Shown here in pieces: positions 10,874 to 23,371 of a stretch of 64,000 nucleotides of DNA. This DNA is from Saposhnikovia divaricata (lineage: Eukaryota > Streptophyta > Magnoliopsida > Apiales > Apiaceae). The notes beneath the pieces were generated by a model that saw only the letters and a program-made list of their open reading frames with translations, was not told the DNA's origin and ran no database searches. A program made the translations under genes and the position numbers. How positions within the stretch are numbered: position 1 is the stretch's first letter; each line of letters starts with the position of its first letter. Location of the stretch: contig CM071597.1 in assembly GCA_036435485.1 (NCBI GenBank), positions 168,374,147-168,438,146 of the forward strand, read 5' to 3'.

Positions 10874-10972
10874 GAGAGAGGCAGTGCTATGGTTAAGTTA
10901 CTTTGTTGTGACATTGTATTTGTGTGATTTTTGATTTATTGTGTCACGATATGTAAATTGATTCATTTGATC

Positions 10973-10978
10973 AATAAA
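10973..10978 (+). terminator. Poly(A) signal of the phytocyanin gene
   Basis: AATAAA lies 100 bp after the stop codon in a T/GT-rich 3' UTR, the usual plant near-upstream element. Confidence 0.6.
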
Positions 10979-11377
10979 ATTTACTTTTGTTCCAGAAAAG
11001 AGAAATGAAAAGAATGCATGACCTTAATATTCATTTCGTAAATACTTCAACAACGAAATTATCCACAAAGCCAAAAATAAAAAAAGTTGAACTTTTCTTC
11101 ACAAACATATCTTTTGTCCTTGCTAGATACACTTAAGATCGCTATTCGACTATTTTGGACCTCTATTCCTCAAATTAAAGTAATTCGATGAATTTCTTGC
11201 GAATGTTAAATTGTTTAACTAAAACGAAATAAACTCAAAATTATTGGATATCATTCACTGAAATGAAGAATACCATTCTATCTTAAGAAATTGATAGAAT
11301 AAATCCGAGTATATAGATTTACTTAAGAATAGCAGCTGGTGTTCTAGGAGAAAAGGAAGTGGAGGAGGAGTTTTACT
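10979..11377. other. Intergenic, nothing recognised
   Basis: AT-rich spacer between the phytocyanin poly(A) signal and the poly-T run of the next retroposon. No coding or repeat structure was seen. Confidence 0.6.
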
Positions 11378-12290
11378 TTTTTTTTTTTTTTTTTTTTTTG
11401 ACGAAAAGCATAGAATTATATTACTCGATCAAACAACTCAATATAACATCGGGACAAACCCCCGACTGTCACTACGACCAGGCTGAGAAACAAATAAATT
11501 GTTTTCTGATCGTTTAACAAGATGAACATAAAAGTTCTTGAAGCTAAAAACAAATTCGAAAACATCTCAAGCGATCCAAACTGCGCCAAAATCCCTGAAA
11601 ACAGCGTTATCACAATTGACCACATCACATAAGAACTGTTGATACCCCAGTGTTCAGAATCCTCACTCCAGCTATCTACATGCCGGATACCAGCTATAGA
11701 CTTGCCGAACATGGAAACCCCCAAAGGATGAGTAGCACCCCAGCTATCTACATGCCGGATACCAGCTATAGACATGCCGAAAGTGAAAACCTCCAAAATA
11801 TGATGAACCATTTTTGGTTGTGAGTGGTGAGCTCTTGCAATAATCTTCACCGTCCTAACTTCGATGCAGTCCTTCCAGATCCCCCAAGACATCAACAAAA
11901 TTATTCTCAGCAGATTCAACCACGAACATAGAGATACATAATTAATTAAATACATAAAAACACTCCAAAAGGAGAGACACACGCCAAAAGGCGAGACGAA
12001 AAACCAAAAATTCAAATACCTCGGAATGACACCAAATTATGATATGATGTTAAGGAGGACAATTTGAATCTAAAGGTATTTTTTATTTGGGGATTCGGAC
12101 TCAAAACCAAGATAGATCTGAGAAATAAATTCTAAGATATTTGGCTTTGATTCGATTTTTATTGAAAACTGGAAAAACAAAGGGGGAATAGAAGATTGGG
12201 GGGGAGAGTCGGAGGATGGATGGATGGCTGGGGAAGAGGAGATGACGAAATGGGACGGAGTCACCGGCGGTGGACTCTCATGCGGCTGAG
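11378..12290 (-). mobile_element. Poly(A)-tailed retroposon, LINE/SINE-like (5' border uncertain)
   Basis: A run of over 20 T at 11378-11399, read on the minus strand, is a poly(A) tail after ATTCTATGCTTTTCGTC. The body has 3' sequence typical of plant poly(A) retroposons and a C/T-rich leader near 12250. A 199-codon minus frame (12015-11416) exists but matches nothing I recognise and contains an internal ~50-bp duplication (about 11676-11723 and 11742-11789), so it is probably not a gene. No target duplication was found, so the 5' limit is a guess. A processed transcript copy is the main alternative. Confidence 0.45.
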
Positions 12291-13093
12291 GAAAAGAGAG
12301 AGAGAGCTGAGGTAAACGAGTCTTCTTAGTTGACTAAGCATTCACTTTTTAGTCTAGGGACATGTGAAAACTTCAACAGGTTACTTAATATACTACGTGG
12401 GTCACAAAGGCAAGTTCGCACATGAGTTCCAGGGGAACGAGGCACGAGTTCCAGGGGAACGAGGCAGGAGCCTGAAATTGTTGGGGAACATGCAACAATT
12501 TCACGCTCCTTAACTATAAGATTGGGTCACTAAAACTTAAAATTATAATATTTTTATTTAGAACATCTAGCTTGACATTTTCCAACAAACATGATACTTA
12601 AAACTTGGTTGTAATAACCTTAAACTTGTTCAACAAAGTTATATAATATCGTGTTAAATAAAAATGGTTGTCTAAATTTATAGATAACAGGCTTACCTGC
12701 AGGTCAAGTTAATTAGTCCACCCGTCGTAAAAAATTACAACTATAGAACATCCAGTATTCCAGTTTGACATTTTACAGCGACTGTAATTACTCAAGGATT
12801 TATCGCATTAATTTACAGTTGTTCAACACAGTTACTTATATTAGATGATGCAGCATATATACATTACTTGGTATATTATGCGAAAGTTACGAATACTTTT
12901 AATTTAAAATATGAAAAGCAACACTAATAACCAAAATGATTATATTTGCATATAAGAAATGATATTGCAGCATAACTTCTTAGACATTCTTGCTCAAGTA
13001 GGTGACCAATTCGAGTTTTAACTCATAAACTAGCAAATGTACAGTACTTAAGTCAGTAGCCCAAAACAAAAACAGAATGCTGTACAAGAAAAG
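12291..13093. other. Intergenic with a 21-bp tandem duplication
   Basis: The 21-bp unit GAGTTCCAGGGGAACGAGG(CA) occurs at 12424-12444 and 12446-12466. Each copy contains the small palindrome GTTCCAGGGGAAC. The rest is AT-rich; 12967-13093 probably includes the 3' UTR of the minus-strand gene. Confidence 0.6.
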
Positions 13094-16000
13094 TCATTCA
13101 GGCCACCTTCTCTTTACTTCGGACTTGGTTCTAATTTCCTTGAGCTTTCCATCTAGACCATAATCCCTTTCCATAACAAGGTTGATTCCTTCATCTGAGT
13201 ACCAGCCAACTCCAATGCACAGAACACCATCCTTGTTAACATCTACGTAACTTGTTATGCCTCCAGGTAGCCACAGAACTGTAACGTCAGCCATGTCTAA
13301 CACCTCTTCCTCCCCGAAGTAGACTGGGTTATCAGGTAGGTTTCTCTTCTTCAATGTTTCGGTACAAAGGTACACGTAAGGGATCGTACCTTCGGTTTCC
13401 TCTGCCATGATCTCCTCTCCATAGATTGGTGTAGCACTCACCTCAAACACTTTCCAGGACCCAACTAACTGTGATGGCTGTACTCTCTTTCTCTGCGAAA
13501 ATGGCTTCAAATCGAACTCGATGGCACTGTTAAAATTACAGGCAACTTTGTCAGTTATCTCTAAGAGTTTTAAGAACATGATTAATTCAAATCATCTCCA
13601 GATTATACAATCATGGTGCTACTCAGAACACGCAAGGCAGGAATGCGATCTGTAGCAACTAAACTAGAAAATGGCGTTGACTGTCACAATTTAAATCAGT
13701 ATGATGTCGGACAATCATGAGAATCACACTTGACTGAGGTATAACAATTCTTTTTTGAAGTTTTTAACAGGACCAGAATCTAAGAGGCCACTACCCAAAA
13801 TTGACTATCCATTTTCTTAAGCACACTCTTGTACTTTCTCTAACAAGATTAAGAACTCTCGGAATACAGCACGGCATCCAGTCTCAAGACAAGACGGAAG
13901 CCCATGTTCTCATCTACTCTTGGTCGGGGCTCTAGACAGTAAACATACAGAATTAAGATACATAGTTGCATGGCCTCTAGACTTAGCTGATGCCATGTTA
14001 TTATCTGCTATAGGTTGTCACTCTACTGCTTCTAGAAAGCAAAAATATGTGACTCATCAATCGTACAATAATACACTTCCACTTATTAGAGGTTTTTATA
14101 CATGAATGGAACATGAGAGTACATATATTGGGCAAAGTGAAAACACGAAAGAGGAAATGTGTATATAATGGCCCAGGAAAAGTGCCCATTATTTTTTATA
14201 ACAATCTTGTTGATTTTCTCCTTCTTGCTTCGTCTTCTCTACGAATCAATTTTCCCTCTTCCTTTCTTACTTTCTTAGAGTCTATACGTAACAGTACAAG
14301 TAGAAGATTACATAACGACATCACAGCATATTAACATGACGGTTTACACAATGAAAATGAAAAGAAAATATACCTAAGGTCAGGAAGATTTACAGGACTA
14401 TCCCACTCTTCCTCGTAAACAGCAACCCTCATAATTTGGATTTCCGAGCCCCCATTACTGAACTCTATGGTGTGAACAATTCGTAGTCTTTTGTGACAAC
14501 CTTTAACCAAGCACTAACCAAAGCAGTAGTGAGATTGTGCAAGTCTAAAATCTTTATGAACCAATAAAAGGCATGAATAGTCAAAATCTTTCATAGAGTT
14601 GGTAGAAACCTCTCCTAATAAGACATATATATACAACTAAAAGTATATTTACGTTAATGTTACTGTATATACCTACATTTTTACTAGTAAACTTATATGT
14701 TACTTTCTATAAATAAAGAACCAACATTAATAATGTGCATATACGCAGACGCAGAAGTTGTTAACAGTAATATTGTACTATTAAACTGAATATAAGATGA
14801 TAGCGAACTAACATAACTCATCGGCTACAGATCTATTAGACAGTGATAATGGTAAAGCTATCATTTTGCAAGACTACCCAAACACCATAATTAAAACAAT
14901 CCTTATTAAAAAAAAAACAGTCATGTTGCATTCTTAAAGTACATTAGAATTTCTGTACTAATTTGATTGACTTTCTTTAGGTAGTTCCCTTTTATGCATC
15001 AATTAGTTATGAATGTCAAGAAACAATTAATTGAACGTTTCCCAACTAATGTGCAGATGCTATGAAGCAAATGTAAGATCTAATTAATCAAAAGAAGGAA
15101 GAACTTACTTGCTCAAACTTGAAAGTTGGAGATAGAAAGTAGTCGGACTCATTAACTTCACCAACTGGTATATTGACGGGACCTCTTGAATAAGATCCAT
15201 CCTAAAAAATAAACAAATAAATTATTCGGCGCATGCATAATTATACTTAAATTTCTACAGAAGTGCAAGTATAACCAACAAATGCTATCATCCACTTGCC
15301 TTCCATAGTTCCACTAAATATTCGTATGCCAAGTTTACCCAAGAGATACATTCAGCACTTAGTACTAAGATCTCTTCTTCACAAGTCACAACTCCTACTA
15401 GTAAGTAAAATACTAAATTCCCATATCTTACTATGTTGATATCCTTTCTTATAAATTTAGTCAAATGGAAGTGAGAGGATGGGAAGACAAGAACCCCTTC
15501 TATTATAATAATTATTATTGTACATTTGCCAACAACTTATCATTTCGTTGCATCAAGTAGGCACAGAAGTGAAGAAAATGTATCTAGACTCCCATACATA
15601 AACTGATTTTGCAAAAGAAGAAGATAGTAGAAGTATAGAGAATTGTCTGTAACTGATGCCTTACAAATTAGCATCGAAGAAACTGAAACTTACCTCAAAA
15701 AAAACAAGGCCAGGCTCCATATTCATGACATCTTCTTCCATCACATCACTTAAATTAAAGTTAAACGACTCATATTTGGGTAAAATATGATTTCCTGTAT
15801 TTGCATCATATACTTTTTTCGGGGATACCCGACTATCTTCACGTACATATTTTTCTTTACTTCTGTGCTCAGTTCCCTTCAATTGCTGATTTTCACCATA
15901 TGGGTTCAAGGTCACCCAATTAACTCGCCTTTTGATTTGAGATTTTTGCTCCGCCGAAGGGCAGCTCACTGTCTCTATATGACAAAGAGTGTAGCAGTCA

Positions 16001-19000
16001 AATAAGTGCTCACCCTTCTTCCCCACATCAATTGGCTCCATTTCAGCAGTTATTGGTGAAAATATTGCTCCCACTCCTTTCCAAATTCCATTAAGGCTAC
16101 TGGAAAATGTGTTCCATGCTGGCCGAATTACAGGTTCCTGAAAGAAACAACACATTCTAATTCAGTAAACGTACGGAAATTCCATCTATTCAGGAGGGGA
16201 GTGCAAAGTTCTCAATCTATAATAATCGTCACATTTGTATCATATAACATGAAAATGAACGATTTCGGTTAACATGAATCGAGTATAAAGTGAAAAGATA
16301 CAATAAGCTAAAACTAAAAAAATACTAACTAATACTCATTAAAACAGTAAATATCTATTTTCCTGTGTTGGCAAAACTCTCAACTTCCATCAAGATGGAA
16401 GCAGAGACCATAACTTCATCATCCTCACCCCTTTTGCTCATCTCTCTGTCTCTCTCATTTCTCCTGCTTGTTCCACTTTCCTCCAACTTGGTCATCTTAT
16501 TATCCTTGGTCATCTTATAATCGATGCTCCACACATTATACTTTCCCTTCGCCAACCAAGCAGCACAAATGCTTTAATATAGATTTTGAATTGAACTTAA
16601 ATTGAGAGATGATAAGGAATGATATTTGAGAAGAACTAGAAGTTGTTGATTTGAGCACTTCAAGGTTCTGATGGCTTCACTGTAGTCTGTAAGGTGATTG
16701 CACTTGGTTTGCCATTGACAATCGCGCTATTTGGTTTCCACCCACCTCTAGCCCTATGTTTCGCTACTTCAACTATAAGGTGGCTGCTATATGCAAAAAC
16801 TTGAAGCAGCAGCACGAATCATTACAAATTTTAAATAATTAAATGCTTACACCCACCAACATTATATGGTGATCACCAGATAAGTAAGAGAGAATCACAA
16901 GAAAATGATTGGGTGTACTTAAGGCTTCAACCTTATAAACGGACATTAATTGCTGCTAGGTATTGCCTTCAACTTTCTCCCAATTACGATGGACCTTTAA
17001 AAAAGATCGGGAATATTGCCTCCGTAGCTTATCAGCTGACTTACCACCTGGTAGTGCCGCCACAATGTGATTCATTTTAAAAATGAAGCCAAGGCAGAAG
17101 GCTATCAATCTATGCCAGGAGACTGATCATGAGAAGGGTGTTTCCATTCTGCAAGTATTACATAGGAGATGTAGGGTTCTTCAAAATCAAGGGTCCAAAT
17201 GTTTTCCCTTTCTGTTGAGATCTCATTGAAAGGAGAATGTTGTAAATCAAACTATTGGAGACCCAACTCTTCCAAAGAGATTGACTTTATAGTAGGTAAA
17301 GATGGAACTCAACTAAAAGTCACTTCCACGTGAATGGCACCGACTCGGGTGCGGCGACAGGCGACACGGGACACGGGGATTCGCCAATTATCAAAGTGCC
17401 CTGGATACGGGACACGGCAAATAAAAAAAACTAATAAAAAATATATAATTTGTATATGTCATAAACTGAACATCTTCATTCATAATAATAATTTTCTTAC
17501 AAAACAAGTGATATAATCTGACATTCATTCTGCATTTTAATTGAAATGATCATCTTGTGTGAAAAAAACAGCCTCCATTTCCGGTTCATCGAGATAGGCG
17601 GTGTATATATAAGGTGTATATATAGGCGTGTATATATAAGAAAGAAGATTGGATATAAAGAGGATAACAATTGTGATTTAGGTTTAATATCAACTGGAAT
17701 TGGGCTTCTTTTCAAAAAAAAAAAACAAGAAATGGGCTTTTTTAAGTGAGCTGGGCTGTGGGCTCGCGTGTCGCCCGCGTATCGCCCGTGTGTTGCTTGC
17801 GTGTCGCTCGCATGTCAGTGACGAGTCGACTGCGTTTGCATTTCGACACGCCATGTTACGTACTCACGCGTGTCGGTGCCGTGTCGGCCGTGTCCGACAC
17901 GCGTACAGCAGCAGTTTTGGCGTGTCGGTGCTTATCCAGAATGAATGTCAGATTATAACCAATTTTGCCTTTCTTTATTATTACAACTAAACAGTCACTT
18001 TGGTGAGGTAGTAAGAAAGTTAGGGGAGATCAACAAGCATGAGATAAGCATGACAACCAAGCTAAAGAGAAAAGTGTGATTCATAATAAAATAATTTTAT
18101 TTCTGGATTCCAGATGAAGTGTTCATGAGTTCCTCACCTGGAACCTTCTGGTGATTTCGCCTACTCTTGTATTTTTACAGAATTCAATCTGTATTTGGAA
18201 CTGGATTGACGTCCACTCGTCACAAAAGATTTCTGGTCATCGTGTTGTATGTGTGTGATTGTATTATATGCGGTGTAAATTAACAAAGCATGGACAAAAG
18301 TGCTAAGAATTAACGGATAGATAACAAAGAGAACGAGAACACTACAAAGTAGGCTTGATTTACTGATTGAAATGAGATAACAGATACATAGATGTCTCAC
18401 TCTTCGAGAGGTGAGCGTCTCCCAGATTACAACCACAATAATATTCTCATAGATAACCTAAGCCCTCTTTCTTACAGCTTAATACTCCCATGACTGAAAA
18501 TCCCAAAATACCCCTGATGTCATATCATTATTCCAACTGCACCCCCCTGCCTTTGTCTTTTCTCTGCCTTCTCTTATAAGTTAACAAATTAGGTGGACTT
18601 GTCTCATTTCTAGCAAAAAGCTTCAGGTTGCTCGATGTCTCTACTCATGAAAAACAAAACCGTTTAATGAAAGCTATTTAGAAAAAGCCTTAGATTTCCA
18701 AAGCAATCGAAAATTCAACTCGCAAGCCTAAATGTCTACTAAAACAAAAAAAATGTAGCGTGCGTGTCTATACTCACATAATCGTAAAAACATGCACTAA
18801 TAGTTACTCACAAATATACCATTATGCCATATGCAGTAGTACTACATACAGCAGGGGAGGCAGAAACTGATGGCAGGGTATGCCAGAAACTATTATGGTA
18901 TTAGATTCTGAATCACCAACAGTAAACTCTCATAAAAGTTTAAGGTATGCCATGGTTTACAAAAGGCCTTTGATAGAGAGATTTAAATCCAAGCACTAGC

Positions 19001-20247
19001 TCGTCGAAATATTGCAATTAAGCAACTCGGGAACTGAAATTTTGTGCCAGTATGATGCACATAGGATATCCTTATTCAATCTTAGGGTGAGCCATGGGTA
19101 ACCTGGTTACTACATGACTCTTCCCCTGCCTACACATGTGAAAAATTGCATTAACTATTTTTTTCAATATAACTCCCAACAGAGAATTAAAAATTGATAA
19201 GGAAAAAAAAAATCATGTCATAGTCTCATCGACAACATACAACAATAAAATTTAACAATCACCCATTAAAAATATATAAAAATATTACCTTACTATAAAA
19301 CTATACGCCTTTACATCTCAGACGTCGTACTACAGTGTACAACTTATCTTACATAAATTCCAAACAGCAAGCACCACGCATTCACAATTTCTTATATTAC
19401 AAGTAATCTAACACAATAAAAAACAAAAACTACCATTAGATTGCTAGTACCACAGGTTCTAAAACAGTCTCAACTACCATCCAAACAAAACCTGAATCGC
19501 AAACACAGTTAAACCCAAAAAAATCTCTACTTCCATCATACGTGCTTGACTACACATTTCGACGCATAACTATTCACAAACACACAAGTAAACGCAGTAC
19601 ATTCATGATTCATATTCCGATGTCCAAATTATAACATACTACCTGCATCCCTCGTTATTTGTCTTTCCGCAACTCCTTTGTGAATATAAATACAGCTCGA
19701 CATAAAAATCTTTCTGTAATTCTTACTTTTTTTTTTAATTCAAATTCCGATAATTATCATGTTTAACTACATTTCTATTAAAACAAACATAAAATAAGGA
19801 ACAGAGCAAGCATTACCACAACAATCAAAAAAAACAAACAAATACGCAACAAAACGAAAGACGAAACACAACCTGAGTCTGCAACACAGTCTCAACTTCC
19901 ATCAAAACCGAACCAGAAACCATAACTCTCCCATTCTCCTCACTCCTCTTGCCCACTTTCCTCACTCTCCTCTCTCTCTTCTTCTTCCTACTCCTTCCGT
20001 CTTTCGCCTTGTCCGTCTCATTATCCACACTCCACACATTATCCTTTCCCCTGGCCTTCAATCTCTCCCTGCAATTCCTCCCCTTAGGGCTCCGATTGTT
20101 GTCGAAACTGCAGGAAATGAATCGGTATGAGTGTTTAATTGGAGTGAAATTGAGGTGAGATGGGGAGTATTTGTGGGGGAGAAACCCTAGAAAGTGGGAG
20201 TTTAAGGGGTTTAAGGTGTTGCAGATGTGTACACATGGTGATTGCAT
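13094..20247 (-). CDS. Conserved plant protein, probably plastid-targeted (DUF3598/calycin-like C-terminal region suspected)
   Basis: Five exons read on the minus strand: 20247-19873, 16137-15694, 15201-15109, 14513-14374 and 13526-13094, ending in TGA. All introns have GT-AG ends and the frames join without a break (phases 0, 0, 0, 2), giving 494 aa. Residues 1-50 are rich in S, H, N and F with few acids, as in a chloroplast transit peptide. Residues 70-110 are basic and rich in R, K and E. The conserved body starts at EPVIRPAWNTFSSSLNG; the C-terminal part includes SQRKRVQPSQLVGSW, LPGGITSYVD and GVGWYSDEG, a pattern I associate with the uncharacterised DUF3598/CpcS-like calycin group. That family call is from memory and needs a search. 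Function is unknown. Intron 1 is 3.7 kb and carries repeats (listed separately). The start is the first ATG and gives a plausible transit peptide. Confidence 0.85.
16367..16545 (-). pseudogene. Decayed duplicate of exon 1 inside intron 1
   Basis: On the minus strand this stretch matches the 3' part of exon 1: KGKYNVWSIDYK parallels RGKDNVWSVDNE, and VMVSASILMEVES parallels VMVSGSVLMEVET. At the position of the exon 1 donor (CAG|GTTGTG) it reads CAG|GAAAAT, so the GT is lost. The transit-peptide half is not recognisable. It is in the same orientation as the gene and only about 230 bp upstream of exon 2, so it may be an abandoned earlier exon or a local duplication. Confidence 0.8.
16945..17290 (+). 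pseudogene. Remnant of a Ty3/gypsy integrase C-terminal region
   Basis: In one plus frame, QLSPNYDGPLKKIGN followed by VAYQL and VVPP matches the GPY/F module of gypsy integrases (pattern LSP-Y-GPF-KIG-VAYQL-LPP). The frame is broken soon after. It lies antisense within intron 1 of the plastid-protein gene. No LTRs were found, so it is an old fragment. Confidence 0.6.
17330..17960. repeat. GC-rich CGACACG-type repeat with a 21-bp inverted repeat
   Basis: Two GC-rich blocks (17335-17420 and 17755-17930) are built from variants of ACACGG, GTGTCGG and CGACACG, in sharp contrast to the AT-rich intron. Exact 21-bp inverted copies lie at 17512-17532 and 17937-17957, and weaker inverted similarity extends outward for another 30-40 bp. 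This suggests a palindromic non-autonomous element. Similar ACACGG-rich repeats are widespread in plants; I cannot assign a superfamily. Confidence 0.55.
18000..19872. other. Rest of intron 1, no recognised content
   Basis: The 5' part of the large intron of the plastid-protein gene (minus strand). It is AT-rich, with no reading frame or repeat that I can support. Confidence 0.6.
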
Positions 20248-20504
20248 TTTTACACAAATGTAAATTCGTTCATACTGGTCTATGTTTTATATACACACGG
20301 AGATTGTTTGGATATATTTCGAAATAAAATTTGTGCAGGGACTAAAATTGTTTGAATGATTTATTTAAATTTATAATTTGATTACAATATTATTAACTCC
20401 TTTTAATATAACTGTTCATTAATTTTCTATTTCTTATTAAAAATTATTTTATTTTAAGTTATATTTGGGGAGTATTCAATTCAAATTTTTAAGTTATTTT
20501 AAGG

Positions 20505-21303
20505 AACGGGATCTAGTTTTATCTGGACTGGCATTTGGCGTGCTAAGGAGGAGCTTCGTAAGGGTTTTAGATGGGTCATGGGAATGGTGAGAGCTAAAGG
20601 CTACGAAAGATCCTTGGTTGAGAACAAAAGCTGAGTTTTGTGTTGAGCAGAACGATTTTTACGAAGGAAGAGATGAGTTAGTGTCAAGTCTCTTTATTCT
20701 TGGGGAGAAAAAGTGGAATGAAACGCTAGTTAAAGAGCGATTTTTAGAAGTTGATGAAAATGCAATTCTGGCAATTTCGATCCCAGAAAGAGAGATGGTG
20801 GATAGAGTAGCGTGGATGCATTCAAACAATGGGATTTATAGTGCTAAAACAGGGTATCATCTTTGGTACAATTTAAATCACGAGTCCACTACAACCTCGC
20901 AGAGTTTTGGATGGAAAAAAGTTTGGAGTTTGTTGATTCCCCCTAAGGTGAAGGTTTTCATATGGCATTTTTGTCGTAATGTCACACCAGTAAGAAAAAG
21001 ACTGAGTTCAAGAGGAGTTAGACTTCCTATCACATGTTGCGGCTAAGGCTATTACAGGAGAAGGGTTAAATGTTTTAGAAGTGGGTGTGATAATTGAAGA
21101 TTGTAGACGATTGCTTTGTAATATGAGGAATACTTTAGTTTGTTTTGTTCGGAAAAATGCTAATAGGGTAGCTCATGAATTGGCTAGAATCCCTTGTTTA
21201 GTTAATTTCCAAAATTGTTTCACGTTTCCTCTTACGTGTTTGTTGGAGGCTCTTTCATGTGATCTTTTGAGTTGATTGCATTGTTTTGAATTTCAAAAAA
21301 AAA
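20505..21303 (+). pseudogene. 3' fragment of a LINE (zf-RVT and RNase H remnants)
   Basis: The frame around 20618-21046 encodes the reverse-transcriptase zinc-binding region of plant LINEs: RVAWMHSNNGIYSAKTGYHLW followed by IPPKVKVFIWHFCRN. Upstream, FIWTGIWRAKEEL in another frame belongs to the same domain, so a frameshift lies near 20600. A downstream frame (21081-21275) gives LVCFVRKNANRVAHELAR, the end of an RNase H domain; the part between is deleted. It ends in an A-rich run near 21294-21303. No EN or RT catalytic region remains, a typical 5'-truncated and decayed insertion, about 260 bp upstream of the plastid-protein gene start. Confidence 0.8.
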
Positions 21304-21761
21304 ATATTGATATTGAATTGATATTCTCTAATGGTCATACAGAGTTTGCAAAGCAGAATTCGTAGAGTCTATATGGATTTGAGGTTAAATTCAATAAATT
21401 TTTTTGGATTTTGGTGAGATTTCAAAAAATTAAAAGCACATTATGAAATTAAACAAAATTCATGAATTTTTAAAATCTTTCAATGTCAACAAGTTTTTTA
21501 ATACTATCAAATGTCAATAAATTGTTTATAATTTATCTTGAATATTTTAGATTTTAAAAAATTATTTGAAATTTTGAATATCCACAAACTTTTATTAATC
21601 TAAATTGAATACTATTGAATACACCCAAATTTTAATTGATTTTAAAATTCTAATAGAATACCTCAAACTTTTAAAATCCAAAGAAAAATTACAGAATCTA
21701 GATTGAATACACCCATTACTTAATGTGGATCTGACTATCTATTGTTGTACTAAGTCCTTGT
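21304..21761. other. Intergenic, nothing recognised
   Basis: Very AT-rich, with repeated short AAATTTTAAAAT-like motifs and no coding signal. Confidence 0.6.
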
Positions 21762-22480
21762 GCATTCTCATTGAATATACACAGACCAATTTTTATGCAA
21801 ATTAGAGTATGTCTTGAAGGCTGAAGCTATGTTCGAAGAGACACTTAATGTGGGATAATTAAAATTGCAAGGTTTAACCAATATATGCAAAAGTTCATTA
21901 TTCATGAACTTGACATTTGCTTATTAGTTATTATGATGAAAATGAACCAGCTTGGAAACAAACTAATGAGAAAAGAAGGTCAATCCCTTAATCAAGTTGG
22001 CGTCTTACTCGGTTACTCCTACATGTACATGCACCTTATTCATTATAGTCATCATTTACGACTAAGAAACAAATTAATTTGATTGTTGGTGCTTCTAATT
22101 ATAATAGCGATCCAGAATTAGTATGTTTGAGAAGGTGATTGCAAGAAAACTCTCGCTTTCGGTACTTGCCATCAGGAAAGATAACATAATTGTGCATGTT
22201 TTTAGTTTTGTGGTCTAAGAAAGAAACAGTTGAACATATATATACATACTTCAAAGAGCTTATGTAGTAGATTTCGAATTTAAGCTATGTTCAATAAAAT
22301 ATTTCTCTAGTAGAATTTGAATTATGGAAGTATAGGTTATCTTATCCAAATTCGAAACATAAATACATGAATACACGTGTGTGCCTCTAACATATGATAT
22401 ATATGTCATGTACTTTGTGATTTGCACTTGCAAAAAGATGTCGGCTTAATATATATGAAGTGTATTTTGTAATTTCTAAA
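21762..22480. repeat. Direct duplication, copy 1
   Basis: This segment aligns collinearly with 22802-23415. Shared landmarks are AAAATGAACCAGCTT, CTAATGAGAAAAGAAGGT, TAGTATGTTTGAG, GCAAGAAAACTCTC and ATATGAAGTGTATTTTGTA. Copies differ by numerous substitutions and indels, so the duplication is old. A 65-codon frame (21885-22082) exists only in this copy and is not conserved as a frame in the other, so it is not called as a gene. Confidence 0.8.
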
Positions 22481-22801
22481 TGATAAGTGCATATTTTTAC
22501 ATTATTTAATACCTATTTATTGCTTGTGTGCATATTATTAATTAGTTTATTGTATTTCAAGAATTTCACAGAAAAATGAAGAAATGATGAAATGAAAGAA
22601 AAACGAACAAAAAGGTCAAATGTTAGAAAAGGATAAGAATCATTAAAGGATAAAATGCAAAACTACCCCTAAACCCTTATCTTAGCCTATTATAAATTAT
22701 TTTGTATTATTTTTTTTGTAACGGGAATTTGACTTGCATCTGTGTTATGTATTTAAACATAAAAAAATCGATTTATTTTCAATCATTATAGGTTATGATT
22801 A

Positions 22802-23313
22802 GATTCTCGTTCATGATACTGGCCAATTGTTATACAAATTAAAGTATCTTTCCGCTATGTTGGAAGAGATTAACTCATTTTCGGATAATAGGTTCAATCG
22901 ATATATGCAAAATTTCTTTATTTTTGAACATGAACTTGACATTTGCTAATTAAGGATGGAAAAAAATTATTGTTACGGTATAGTTTTGGGATTCATTAGT
23001 ATGTTGTCCTTCTTCCTTGTTTCCTCCGGGCTCTAGAAAATGAACCAGCTTAGAAACAAGCTAATGAGAAAAGAAGGTGAATTCCTTAATCAAGTCGGCC
23101 TCCTACTCCTACGAGTACACACACCTTTTATTCACTACGGACATCATCAACAGCCGGGAAACAAACTATTTTATAATAGCAGACCCAGAATAAATTAGTA
23201 TGTTTGAGGAGGTGGTTGCAAGAAAACTCTCATCCTTGGTCCTTGCCAAAAATAACACAATTGTACACATTTCGAGTTCTGTGGTCTTAAAAAGAAACAG
23301 TTAAATTAATATG

Positions 23314-23371
<58 letters not shown>

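Noticed and set aside
11416..12015. 199-codon minus-strand ORF as a gene
   Set aside because: It lies inside a poly(A) retroposon, has an internal duplication, an unusual hydrophobic composition and no known domain.
17700..17990. Overlapping Arg/Cys-rich frames
   Set aside because: Produced by the GC-rich CGACACG repeat; several frames open at once, as expected from composition.
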